From Burhinus oedicnemus (taxonomy: Eukaryota; Chordata; Aves; Charadriiformes; Burhinidae), in contig VFFE01009051.1 in NCBI GenBank assembly GCA_008921705.1, positions 3,100,343-3,164,342 on the forward strand: 64,000 nt of DNA, given 5' to 3'. Shown piece by piece: positions 14,301 to 26,300 of this stretch. The notes beneath the pieces are model-generated. The model saw only the letters and a program-made list of their open reading frames with translations, was not told the origin of the DNA and did not search any database. Each line of letters begins with the position of its first letter. Position 1 is the first letter of the stretch. The position numbers and the translations under genes were made by a program.

Positions 14301-17300
14301 GATCCCATGAAGTACTGATCTCACACACTCTGTCTTGCTCTTGTATAGGTACACACACCCTCTCTCACGGGAAGCATGGATTAGAAGTATGTGCACAGAT
14401 ACTCCCTTTTTGGAAAGTCTGTGTTCCCCCATCTGCACACCCCTCACGCTGGAGGTGTGGGTGCTCCAGCTTTATGTGTACTTGTGCCGCTTCCCGAAGT
14501 CTGCTCGCTGTGCCCTGTGGAGAAAGCACTCCTTGAGTTCCTTTACACACCCCTTGTAGGTTGGTCCCTGTTTATTTCACCCTGGGCTGTCAGTCTGCCA
14601 GCTGGGTGCAGGCTACTCCTGGGGGCCGGTGGGGCGGCTGCTCTCAGCCTTGGGAAAAGGTGCAATGCCCACGGGCGACTCCTGACAGGGGCAAACACAG
14701 CTTTACTGCTGGGCTGTCACATGAAGGTCTCTCACCCACATGTTTCCTTTCAAGCTGTAATCTCTTTGTAACTGTTCAATCATCACGAGCAACCTTTGTC
14801 ATTGTTACTCTCCCCATAGTGTTCTCAGTTTTGGGCAAAGAGACAGTCAGAGGAATTTTGTGCCTCTAGTTACAGGCACTGATTACACTCACATTCCTCT
14901 CGGATCAGCTAAAAAATCTTGCTACCCTAAAAACAGTACTATGTTACACTCAGAAAGCTAATGACTGCGGCTCTATACAGCTCTAAGCGGCTGTGATTCT
15001 CAAAGAAGTCTGGAATATTTTCACCAGTTGTTTCTCTAATGTGAAGTTACATACATCTAGTTTGCATGGGTTATAACATATATTGCAGACAATTCTAATC
15101 CTTTTGGATGTTTTTAATAAATTTACATTGATTTATGGTGATAGAGTAACAAGTCTGGAGAGAAAGAGCAGATTAAAAAAAACCAACTTACATATAAGAG
15201 AATTTAGGTTTGTGTGGCCTAGATTGAGTGTAATTTTGGAGTTTTTGATACTGCTAAGCTTATAAATGTGTGTTGGTAAATTTTAGGTATTCTAAGATTA
15301 ATATATAGCAAAGTATACAATCTGTCACATGTAGCCATAAAACACTTTAAACATGCTCTTGATACATTGTCATCCTATATCTCCAGTATGTATGCCTAAA
15401 GGAAGACTGCGATATTAAGTTTTACCAAGTAATCTGGGACAAAGAGGACAAAATTAAGAGTTCTGCTGGAAATTATTTTCATGGTGATATTAGATTTTAT
15501 TCTTTAGATTAGAAGCTGACCTTACCCAAAATAAAAAATTGAAATTTGGGGAAAAACTGCCTAAGAAGTGTTTGAGAACTGAGTCATTGCTTCTCATTGG
15601 TGTTAACATAAACTCAATATAAAATGCACAGTTACACTGTACTATTTACATAATATTTGTGTACTATTATGTTAGCTATTAAAGGGTCATAATCTGCCAT
15701 GCATAGGGACAGTGTAACATTTGATGTATTTCTGTAGAGAATTGAGATTTGAACACATTTCACTTATTTATACACTAGAGTTTTTATTAAAACATTTATT
15801 AGTGCTTTAGTGTTTCGAAGCTCTGTTGGCATTGCTAGGATGGAAATTTGGTATTGCTAGGGCAGCTATCTGCTTTTCAAAATCTTAAAGTTTTTGAACA
15901 GAGATAACTTGCCGAGATTATGTTAAAGATATTGCACAGTGAAGAATAAAAGCTGCATCTTTAGAATCAATTTGTTGCCTGTTAAACACACACCTCTGAA
16001 TTTGATTTGAATATGAATTTAGTCATTAGAATGGGATTTTAACATACTTAAGCTGTTCCGAGTTTTATGACCTCTTTATGTTTTTCTTATTTTTCCCTTC
16101 TTATGCTGGGTTTTGAGGTTTCGTTTTGTTCTGTTTTACAGCACATTTTAAATAGTTTTGGGGAGGCAACTTAATGTCCTCATAAACTTAACAGTACTTT
16201 TTGTAGGAGAAAGGTGTATGATTCATATGGAGTAAGATCAAAGCTTTGGACCTGCAATAAGAGCCGTGTGTCTGGGAATAATGTTTTTATCTTTGCTTTT
16301 GCTTTTTAAAGAAATTATAACAAAATTAGCTTTTCTGATAAATTAAGCTGAAATTAGGTATTTGCTGTAGAACTGCTGGGATCATGTATATTTTGGTTAA
16401 GATTTTCATGTAATACGCTCTTGTCTTTCATGCCACAATCAAAATTATTATTTCTATAAGGAATTTTTGCTTGAGGTTGATTATTAACAGTATTAAATAT
16501 TTTCTGGTTTCTTTCATGGCTATTAGTGCTCCAGTTTGCATTAGCTTATCTAATGTATTTGGTCTTTTTTTAACTTTATCATACAGTCAATCATTGGTCT
16601 TTAAATTTAGCCTTTTAATATGCAGCCTGAATAATTAGGTTACACCCCAGGTGAAGGGCTCTCTATGTCTTCCTGTTCCCAAGTCAGAGGAGTAGGAGTG
16701 TTGCTCATTTCGATAAGCTTTTCTGAGGAGGAAGTCCAATTCATTAACTAGTCCTCTTTTTTTTTTTCCTTTTCTGTTTCAGCTCATCAAACCTCTTCAG
16801 ATTACAAAGCACATCAGTTAAATTCTTCAGAAGTGGTTAATGATTTTTTTTCTAATCCCTAATCAAATTACTTTAAAAAATGAAATCTAATTCTGAAAAA
16901 GATTTCTCTATTAAGTATCTGTGGTCAGTTGTACTTAAGTTATTGAATCACTTAAAGTTTTTGATTGCCTAGTCCTCCCAAATATTTAATCAACACATAC
17001 ACCTTCTTGTTAAGCTATCTGTAAGAAGTAATTTCTACGGGACAATTGTTTAATGAGTTTGGTGTTCCTCTCTTACTGTGCTACATAGTAAGAAGGAGAA
17101 GAAGGGGGAAACCTTTTGTGCCCAGTAGGAGAACAGTATTACGAAATCTGACTGCCCTTCACAGCTATTTCAGTGAAGTTGTAATGGAGTCATTTTTTTC
17201 CTGTATAATAGTTGAAATGTAATTCATAGACTGTTTTCTTTATACAGGCAAGCCAAAATAGATGGGCGGACGGCAAATGCTAAGGTTGATGAAATGACCA

Positions 17301-20300
17301 GATTGGCAGAGAAGCTTCAGGGCCAATTGGAGAGAAAGGTATTCTAAAGAAAGGAATAATTTTCTGTTGCAATTGAATGACTAGTCAGTTATCTGAATGC
17401 TGACATTAAATTAATTGCAAGTTGTTCTCTAACTTGTTTTGTGTTAGTACGTTTTTATTTTGTTCAGGGAAGCTTAAATGATGTCTGGATATTATGTATG
17501 TTCTTTCTAGGAAGAAGACGTGGTATCTGCCCAGCAAAGAGAAATAGCATCTGACAAACGCTTGCAGCAAATGCAGTCTAGTATAAAACAATTAGAAACA
17601 AGGTAAAGACAGCTCATTCGGTGTTAATAACAGGATACATGCAAGTGAGATAAAATATTATGTTTTTTTCAGCCTCTTGGTTTTGTGTTTCTGAGCAGTT
17701 CTGTTTTCTCAAAATACAGATATCTTATGCTTGGCTGCTCTCTATCGTATTTGTTTTGTTCTGCAACCTTTCAGAACAGCTTCTGATTTCAATGTATTAA
17801 AATGGTAAAATAGACCACCTGATTTTATTGACTGTAATGGAGAAAAAATGAGGCATATATTTTTCATTCTAGTGCATAAATTCTAGTTACTCAATTCTCG
17901 TTAAATTTAGGTGGAGTTCTAAAGAAAAACATTCACACTGAAATTTGAAAATGTTCATGTAAACTAGCAGTTTTTGAGGTGAATACAGATATTTCTTTCC
18001 ATGTTAAATAAGATTTGGTTTCAGGTCTTAGTTCAGCAATCTTTATACTACAAAGATTGTGTAATAAAACTGTTAAACCACACTTCTTAACAATAAGTGC
18101 TAGTTACAAAAGTAGTTTGAATACCTGCTAAGGAGTAGAACTTTAATTCCGGCACTATCTACTGGAAGATAGAAGACTTGATCAGGTTCTTGTGTGGAAT
18201 TTCCCCCCCACCTCCCCTTCACTTTCCAAGGATTTCACACATAGCTGAGCACAGTGATTTTGATTCAAGTGTCACAAACAGTTGTTGAATTATTAACATT
18301 AGTCAAAAGACCTGATAGCTAAGAAGAATGCATAAATTTCTTCTTGAAATAATTGTGTGACTGTTTGTCTTCCCTTCTTGGTTACAGCCTTGTGACCGTG
18401 ATTAGCAGACCCTTCAGTAACTCTAGAAACTAAATAGCCAACCTTGTGACTATGTGGTCAAGTACTGCCTCAAGGAGTTGCACAGACTTGCGTCGCTACC
18501 TCTGCTTGATGAATCTCACTGGCCTAAGCATTGTGGAGGCTCTTAAGTTTATTTTAGAATGTCTTAAGAATTAGCTAGTTTTATTATTTTCTGTAAGTTT
18601 TTGGTTCTACAGAAATTGTGCTTTGGTTCTACAAAAATAGAATGGTTGTCTTTCTGTGTGTTATTACAAATGTGTTAGAAAGTATAAAAGCATGGCTGCT
18701 TGAAAAGGCAGCCCAAGTGTTGCCGAAGTGCTCACTATGGATATTTAGAACCGTGCACTTTATTGAACCAGCGGCACTTGTGGAACTTTCTGAGATGTTT
18801 TTGAGGATACCTCTGAGATTCTCTTGCCCTTTCTCGTGCCTGCCAATACTGACAATCATAATTAAACAATAAGAATTTCTGAGCTGTTGTAAAATTATCA
18901 GTGGTTTTCTTGTTCTAATAGTATAGCTGCAACTTCATTGCCCGCATCCAATTATTCCATTTCCTCCACAGAGGAAAACGTTATTCCTTCTGGGGCTGTT
19001 CTTTTCGGTTTTAATATAGAACATTTTCAGTGATGTATCCCAGGATAGCAACATTCTTCTAAGGATCTTCTGAGATTAGATACATGAGTTAACTCCTTTA
19101 ATTCTGTTTCTTTCTAGGACTTGATGAATATTAAACTACAAGACTCTGTCCAAAAACAAGCAGAAAACCAGGAATGCAGTTTTGGCACCTTATGAATAAA
19201 TACTTCCTTTTCTTTCAGTTTGAAAGAATTAGTGTCTTAATTAAGCACCTTATTGTTAAATGAGTAAAATGATTACTGTCTTGTAGATTACGTGTTACTG
19301 TCCAAGATGCTGAACAGCTGAGAACAGAAAGAACAGCCCTGGAGAAACAAATCACAGAGCTTCAGACAAAGTGTGCTAATCTAGAAAGGGAGAAGTATGA
19401 TGCTGTTGCAAAAGTCCAAGATTGCTTACAGCTCTTAGAAGAAGCTAGTCTACAGAAAAGTCAGGTAAGGCAATGGATGAAGATATTTCTTAGGATACTT
19501 TTCATCACTTACAGTTATGTAGTGCCTGATTATGTATTCTTACAGGCATACATGCATACACAACCAAGCTGCTTTTATGTCTGTTGTACTAAAATTAGTA
19601 ATGTGTAAGACAGCAAACTGTGATACAACTGTACATTACTTAGGCTTGTCATACAGTGTACATTTCAAAGAATATGTTGAGTGCCTAGATAAAGGTGATC
19701 AAAGTGATAATACTGTACCTCTGACAGGGTTTCTTATTGAATACTCATAAACAAATTGGGTTGTCAGAATAAGAAGGAAGGTCCTGTTATGAATTTATAA
19801 CTTATTATTATTATTGTGACACCCTATCATTATTATTGTGACACCCATCTACAAGAAGGGCTGGAAGGAGGATCCAGGCAACTACAGGCCTGTCAGCCTG
19901 ACCTCAGTGCCAGGGAACATCGTGGAGCGGTTCATCCTGAGTGCGCTGACACGGCATGTGAAGGACAACCAGGGGATCAGGCCCAGCCAGCATGGGTTCA
20001 CGAAAGGCAGGTCCTGCTTGACCAACCTGATCTCCTTTTATGACCAGGTGACCTGCCTGGTGGATGAAGGAAGGGCTGTGGATGTTGTCTGCTTGGACTT
20101 TAGTAAGGTCTTTGACACAGTCACCTACAGCATTCTGCTAGAGAAGCTGGCAGCCCATGGCTTAGACAGGTGTACTCTTCGCTGGGTTAAAAACTGTCTG
20201 GATAGCCGAGCACAGAGAGTTGTGATGAATGGCATTAAATCCAGCTGGTGGCAGGTCTCAGGCGATGTTCCTCAGGGCTCAGTTTTGAGGCCAGCCTTGT

Positions 20301-23300
20301 TTAATATCTTTATTGATGATCTGGACAAGGGGATTGACTGCACCCTCAGTAAGTTTGCAGATGACACCAAATTAAGTGGGAGTGTTGATCTGCTTGAGGG
20401 TAGGAAGGCTCTGCAGAGAGATCTAGACAGACTGGATCGATGGGCCGAAGCCAACTGCATGAGGTTTAACAAGGCCAAGTGCTGGGTCCTGCGCTTGGGT
20501 CACAGCAACCCCAGGCAACGCTACAGGCTTGGGGAGGAGTGGCTGGAAAGCTGCCTGGCAGAGAGGATCTGGGGGTCCTGGTGGACAGCCGGCTAAACAT
20601 GAGCCAGCAGCGTGCCCAGGTAGCCAAGAAGGCCAGTGGCATCTTGGCTTGTATCAAGAATAGTGTGGCCAGCAGGAGTAGGGAAGTGATGGTGCCCCTG
20701 TACTCAGCGCCAGTGAGGCCGCAGTTTTGGGCGCCACAGTATAGGTGAGACATGGAGGTGCTGGAGTGTGTCCAGAGAAGGGCAACCAGGCTGGTGAGGG
20801 GTCTGGAGCACAAGTCCTATGAGGAGCAGCTGAGGGCACTGACGTGTTTAGTTTGGAGAAAAGGAGGCTGAAGGGACACCTTATTGTTCTCTACGACTAC
20901 CTGAAAGGAGGTTGTAGTGAGATGGGCGCTGGTCTCTTCTCCCAAGTAACTAGTGATTGGACAAGAGGAAACGGGTTCAAGTTGCACCAGAGGAGGTTTA
21001 GGCTGGACATTAGGAAAAAATTTTTCACTTAAAGAGCTGTCAAACATTGGAAGAGGCTGCCCAGGGAGGTGGTTGAGTCACCATTCCTAGATGTGTTTAA
21101 AAGTTGTGTAGATGTGGTGCTTAGAAACATGGTTTAGTGGCAGACCTGGTAGAGTAGGGTCAGTGGTGGGACTAGATTATTTTAAAGGTCTTTTCCAACC
21201 TAAATGATTCTATGATTCTAATGGTTAGGAAAGAAGAGCTAAGACTAAAGGGACTTTTTTGTTGTATGATGGACATAGGTCAGCGAGAGAGTGAGTTCTG
21301 TGTTCAGATCTTAATTATTCAGAAGAGATCAGGAACAGTGACTGACTAATGAGTGGGTGAAGTCTGCAGTCAGGAAAACGGAGTTTATTGGTGTATTATA
21401 AAATGGAAGAAGAAACTCATATGTGCCATACTGGGTGCTAAATGTAGTCTTACTAGTCAAAAAATGGTTTAGGGGATGGTGCGGGTGTCTCTTAAGAATA
21501 CATTCACGCAATCCTCAGTGGTACTTAATACAATGAATAGAATGTTCAGAATGAGATACCTTTAAACATAGTGCACCTTCATGTGCAGTTTTGATCAGCC
21601 CATATCAGGCAAGACATAGGAGAATTAGGAAAGTGCAGGACGTGTCAACAAAGAAAACTAGACGTGTGGAGAGGCCTTAAAGCAAACTTTCATATACAAT
21701 ATGTGATTAAACTGTCATAGGGTGATGTGTACGCCAAAAGTGTAGATATGAAAACAGTCAAATTCATGACAGGACAATCCACCAAAACTTCCTCAAGAAC
21801 AGGGCCTAATCCAGAAAGTCTTGACGTGTCTATTGATCAAAAAAAAAAAAAATAGTCACCCTGTTTTCTCAGTTTCTAAGTTTACTGAAGTATCTGCTGT
21901 TTGTCCCTTTAGGACATGGGATACAGGGCTTGGTAAACTTTTGTCTAATATGGGCTCTTTGTGTTTCAATGCTAAGCTTCAGTTCGAGTCAGACTTTAGA
22001 AATCTAATGAATTGTGTTTGCTGGCAAGACAGAGCTTTAATGCACATCTAGTGACTGTAGCCATCAGTAATTGAAACCCGGTTTAGTTAGTATCTGTGGG
22101 AATAAATGGAGAATCTTAGAATTTATTCTATTTGGGCTAACATCTTGAACTGTTGAGCCGTTAAGGAGATAAACACTCCCTTTTAGTCTGAAGTTGCTTT
22201 TAAAACTTGAGCCTCCTGAGTATCTAAACTAGATTTTTACTTTTGACTTTTGGAATATTAAAGTTAGTGTTGCTCTTGCTGATTTCAGTTTTGTGCCGAA
22301 GGAGGCAGACCTGCCTCGTTTTTTCTGACAGAAAAGGGAACTAACTTCTTTATATAGATACTGGTACCTTCTGGCCTGCTTCCAGAATAGACTAAAATAC
22401 TGACAAAGCTTAGGGTTCTGGTCATTACTGCAAGTAAACTTCTGTGATTCTTCTTGTTATACAGAAGAGGATTATCATCTTCTTTGAGTCTTTCTTCCCA
22501 TATATTTGTAGGCATTTAGGAAACCTTTTGGTGGCATCTTTTAATAATTTCCTCATAACTTTCTGCATCTCAATTGCTTTATGAATTGATCTTCTACAAT
22601 TCACTTTACCTGTTAGGCTCTGGTTCAGAAAGGGGTGAAAAAGGAAGTTTTATATACTCCAGCTCCTGATGGCCACCTTTGAACTTCTCAGTTCCTTTTT
22701 CTTAGAAAGATACTTTGATCCTTAACAGCATTCTCCTACAGCCTGAGAGAGGGAGAATATGAAGAATGAGAGGTAAAAATAGAATAATTTTTTTCGGACT
22801 TGAAAAAACAGAAAACACTCTTTCATTTGAAAATTACTGGTAAATTATGTTTCCAGTCTGCTAAGTATTAGTACATCAGACCAGTGTTAGAACACCATTT
22901 TTCATCCAAAAGTAGTTCAGCAGATCATTTGATGCCACTTGCTGTGAACTCACATGAAGTTGACAGAAAGAAGTGGCCCAGTAGAAATTATTGTGATGTA
23001 AATTGTGTCTTTAAGACAGTAACTGAACAGTTACAGGTAAAGAAGTGGCTTGTTATAAGTAACAGTTTAGATCAATGCTGTAGTAAGAATAAACTGGAAT
23101 TTGCAGACACCTGTTAATTTCCTGCTCTGGCTAAAGCATCCTGACTTTTTTAAACTGGGAAGTTTATTAATGACCAGGATAAAAAAGTGCAGTATAATAT
23201 ACATCTCAATTAATTCTTTGTGTCTTAAACTGTGTCCACAGAGGTTTCTCCCTGCTCTGTAAGAGATTGAGGGGTGGGAATAACAGGCTGTCATAATAAT

Positions 23301-26300
23301 GCTGCTTCTGTTATGTTAGCATTATGAAGCATACAAAGCTAAGCTTACAAAAAGACATCAGAAGAATTTTTAAAGAGTAGTTTGAGAAATAAAATACAAA
23401 GTGGAATTGAATGGGAGCAGTAAAAGAGAGTATGACTGATGAAGTAGTGTATTACTGCCTGAAGTTAGTAACCTTCTATTGGCTGAATTTATATTGTCCA
23501 ACAGGGACATTTATATGTCTTTCTCCCTTTATGCATCTACATATTCTGTATGTGCCACCTAGGATTTTTCATCTCGCCCATCAAGAATTCTGCATTCTGT
23601 AATCTTTTCAGACCAGTATCTCCTATTATACTTTTAACATCAGTAGCTTTCTTACATCCTCTGGGGAAAGGGTTCCATGCCACACTTTTTTTCTGTAATT
23701 CTCGCCATTATTTTATGCTAAAAAGCTGTTTGGTTCTTTTTTAACCACTATGAAAGGGACTGCATACACATTCCTTAGTTGCTTATAAATTTTTTTCCTT
23801 TACTTTTCATTTTCTGGGAGATGAGTAATTTAGTATGTCAACCATAAAAAATGTTTAGCTAGATGTAGGAGCATGTGTGGTGTGTGTGTATACAGGTACT
23901 CATTTTGCTAACATAGCACTTTTATGTGTCATTGTTGGCATTTTTTATTACAGACTCTGGCCCCAGACAAGAACATGAGGGAGTAGCTTTACCTTTTGGT
24001 CTGGGTTCCTTTGCTTTCTTTTGTATAATTCCATGCCCACCCAAAACCTGAATGTCCCAATAATAAATCCCAATAGAAAAAGGCTTCTACTGACGCTAAC
24101 TTTTTGTGTAGTTCTGATTTATAATAATATGCATTTAGTGCAAAATATTCTTACTGTTCTTGTTTTCTTTTTGAGTTTCGGTGTCAGCTACTCCAAAGTA
24201 AAAAGGAAAAAAGGTTTTTTATACAGTGACTGTGTGTGGTTTCTTCTCTCAATGCTAGATGCTATGTCACCACTGAAATATTATCAGTAGTATTTCAAGT
24301 TGTTATTTTTTTCTAGGCACTCTTTGGGGAGAAACAAAAGGAAGAGGAAATCAAAAAAATGAAAGATGAAATGTCTCAACTTGCAGAAGATACTGCTGCA
24401 AGAATTAGAAAGGCAGTAAGTTATGACGGTTAGAAAGAATTGGAAGATTGTTTGGTATTCCTCAGCGTGAAAAGCTATTCATGGCACATGGTCATCTTGA
24501 GCGGTTTTCTTACTAGTGTTTTGATAATATAGGTAGCAAGGCAGCTGACAGTACTGTACTCTTTAGCTTTGTTATCTAGACATATTTTTCCAAACTAAAT
24601 GATATTCCTAAACGATGTCTGTACAGACACTGGTAGAGAGAGGGTGGCACTGTGAAGATGTAAAGAATGGCACTTCGATTCCAGAGATTCTCTTCAGTAG
24701 CACATCAGCAGACTGAGTGTTGTATTGGTATCGAGGTATTCCATTTATGATACATGGCCTCATCTTGGAAGCAGCTGGTGGCAGCTTGTCATGTATGTTC
24801 AGACGATAGGACCTGTTGAATGTTATGCTATCATTATTTTGGCATCTCAGTACTTAAAAATATTCCCCCATTTAGGCAAGTAAGATTCTTCTACCAATCA
24901 AAAGCCTCAATATCACAGCATAGTTAGAAATCAGAATTTGGTAGAGAAATTACTAAAAAAAAAAGTTGTAGTCTCTATGATTTATATTCTTGTTGTTGTG
25001 AGCCACTGAAAAATTGAAGCTCTTCTGATAAGTCACAAAATTAATTTTCTCCATGTTGTGTCCCATCTGCGGTTAAAATGCAGACTAATCTACCTGGAGG
25101 TTCTCAGTAATTATCTGAATGTCAGAGAGACTTGCTTTATTTTAAGGCAAACTCCAGAGGAAATAAAGGCTTGTTACAGGCATGTGTTGGCAGCGTCTTT
25201 TGTTGCAAGGGGACAACAGTGTAAAGCAATTATCTCGTTCGTAAGTTTTTAGTCTTGTAATTGATTTTGCCTCCTTTCACTTTCTTCACTATGACACAAT
25301 GTGCATATGTACTATATAGGGATGAAAGGGTTCTTTTTCTTTCCGGTCCTTCCATTTCAAGAGGTTTCAGGAATATACTGCCTGAATGTTCAGAGCCTTT
25401 AAAATGACGATAAAGATGGTTTGTGCCTTCTTTTTGATGGTGACTTGAATTACAAAAACTGTGTGGCTTACTTAAAACTGCAATATTTAATGTCATACAT
25501 GATTTGAAGAAGGTACAAGAGCTGAAGAGCAACGACGATAAGCGCTCTAGCTGAGACAATGATTTACTAATCAGAATTTAGAAATTCAGAAACGTCCTAT
25601 TTCTTATTTTGAAATTATCTCAGTAAAAGTGAATTTGTCAAAAGCACAAAAAGTAAAATTTTAAACTATGAGTTATCACGTTTCTCCAGGTATTAAAAAA
25701 TACTGCTTTTATTACATGATCTAAAAACATATGTTACACAGATTGCAAATAACTTGGACCTAATGGAGAGCAGCTTTCCTGATAGTCTTACTGTTCTTTT
25801 TGTAAGGCCTTGTTGTGATGTCTTCCTTTCTGCTTTTTTTTCAAAACACCCTCAGTTAAAGTAGTATGGATTGATAATAAACATTCTTCTAACATTTATG
25901 TAGTAAGATTTGTTGGTTATTACAGTCCCAGATATTTTCATATTTACATACATGCACCACACATAGACCTTATATATATAAAGAACAGGATGGAAGAATA
26001 GTTCATGGGATTCGTTTTTTAGTTTTATTTTGGTTTTGATCACAGGTAGACTCTGCAAAGAAGCAATATAACGTGCAGATTTCTCGACTGACAGAAGAAC
26101 TTTCAGCCCTTCAGATGGTATGGTGTTGACTCCTGAAAGTACTTTTGGTAGCAAAACATTTGAGACTTCTAGTTTTTGTTGATCAAGTAAAATACTAAAT
26201 TCAGGTAAAAGTAAGTCAACTAAAATATGATTCATGGGTAATTGTCTAGGACTATACTTTATTAATGCATAGCACTTTACATCCTGCATGTCTCCAGACA

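Larger units (their letters stand above)
11362..17247. other. SCLT1 intron between exons h and i (5.9 kb)
   Basis: AT-rich intron. It holds the A/C tract at 13497 and the GC-rich island at 14330-14880; the rest shows no recognisable feature. Confidence 0.7.

Noticed and set aside
14391..14869. Overlapping ORFs of 102 and 126 codons on the + strand
   Set aside because: Explained by low stop density in the GC-rich island; no domain, no conserved start, and overlapping ORFs in other frames.
19816..20043. 75-codon ORF at the CR1 start
   Set aside because: Out of frame with the reverse transcriptase and produced by the 22-bp duplication plus the CR1 sequence.
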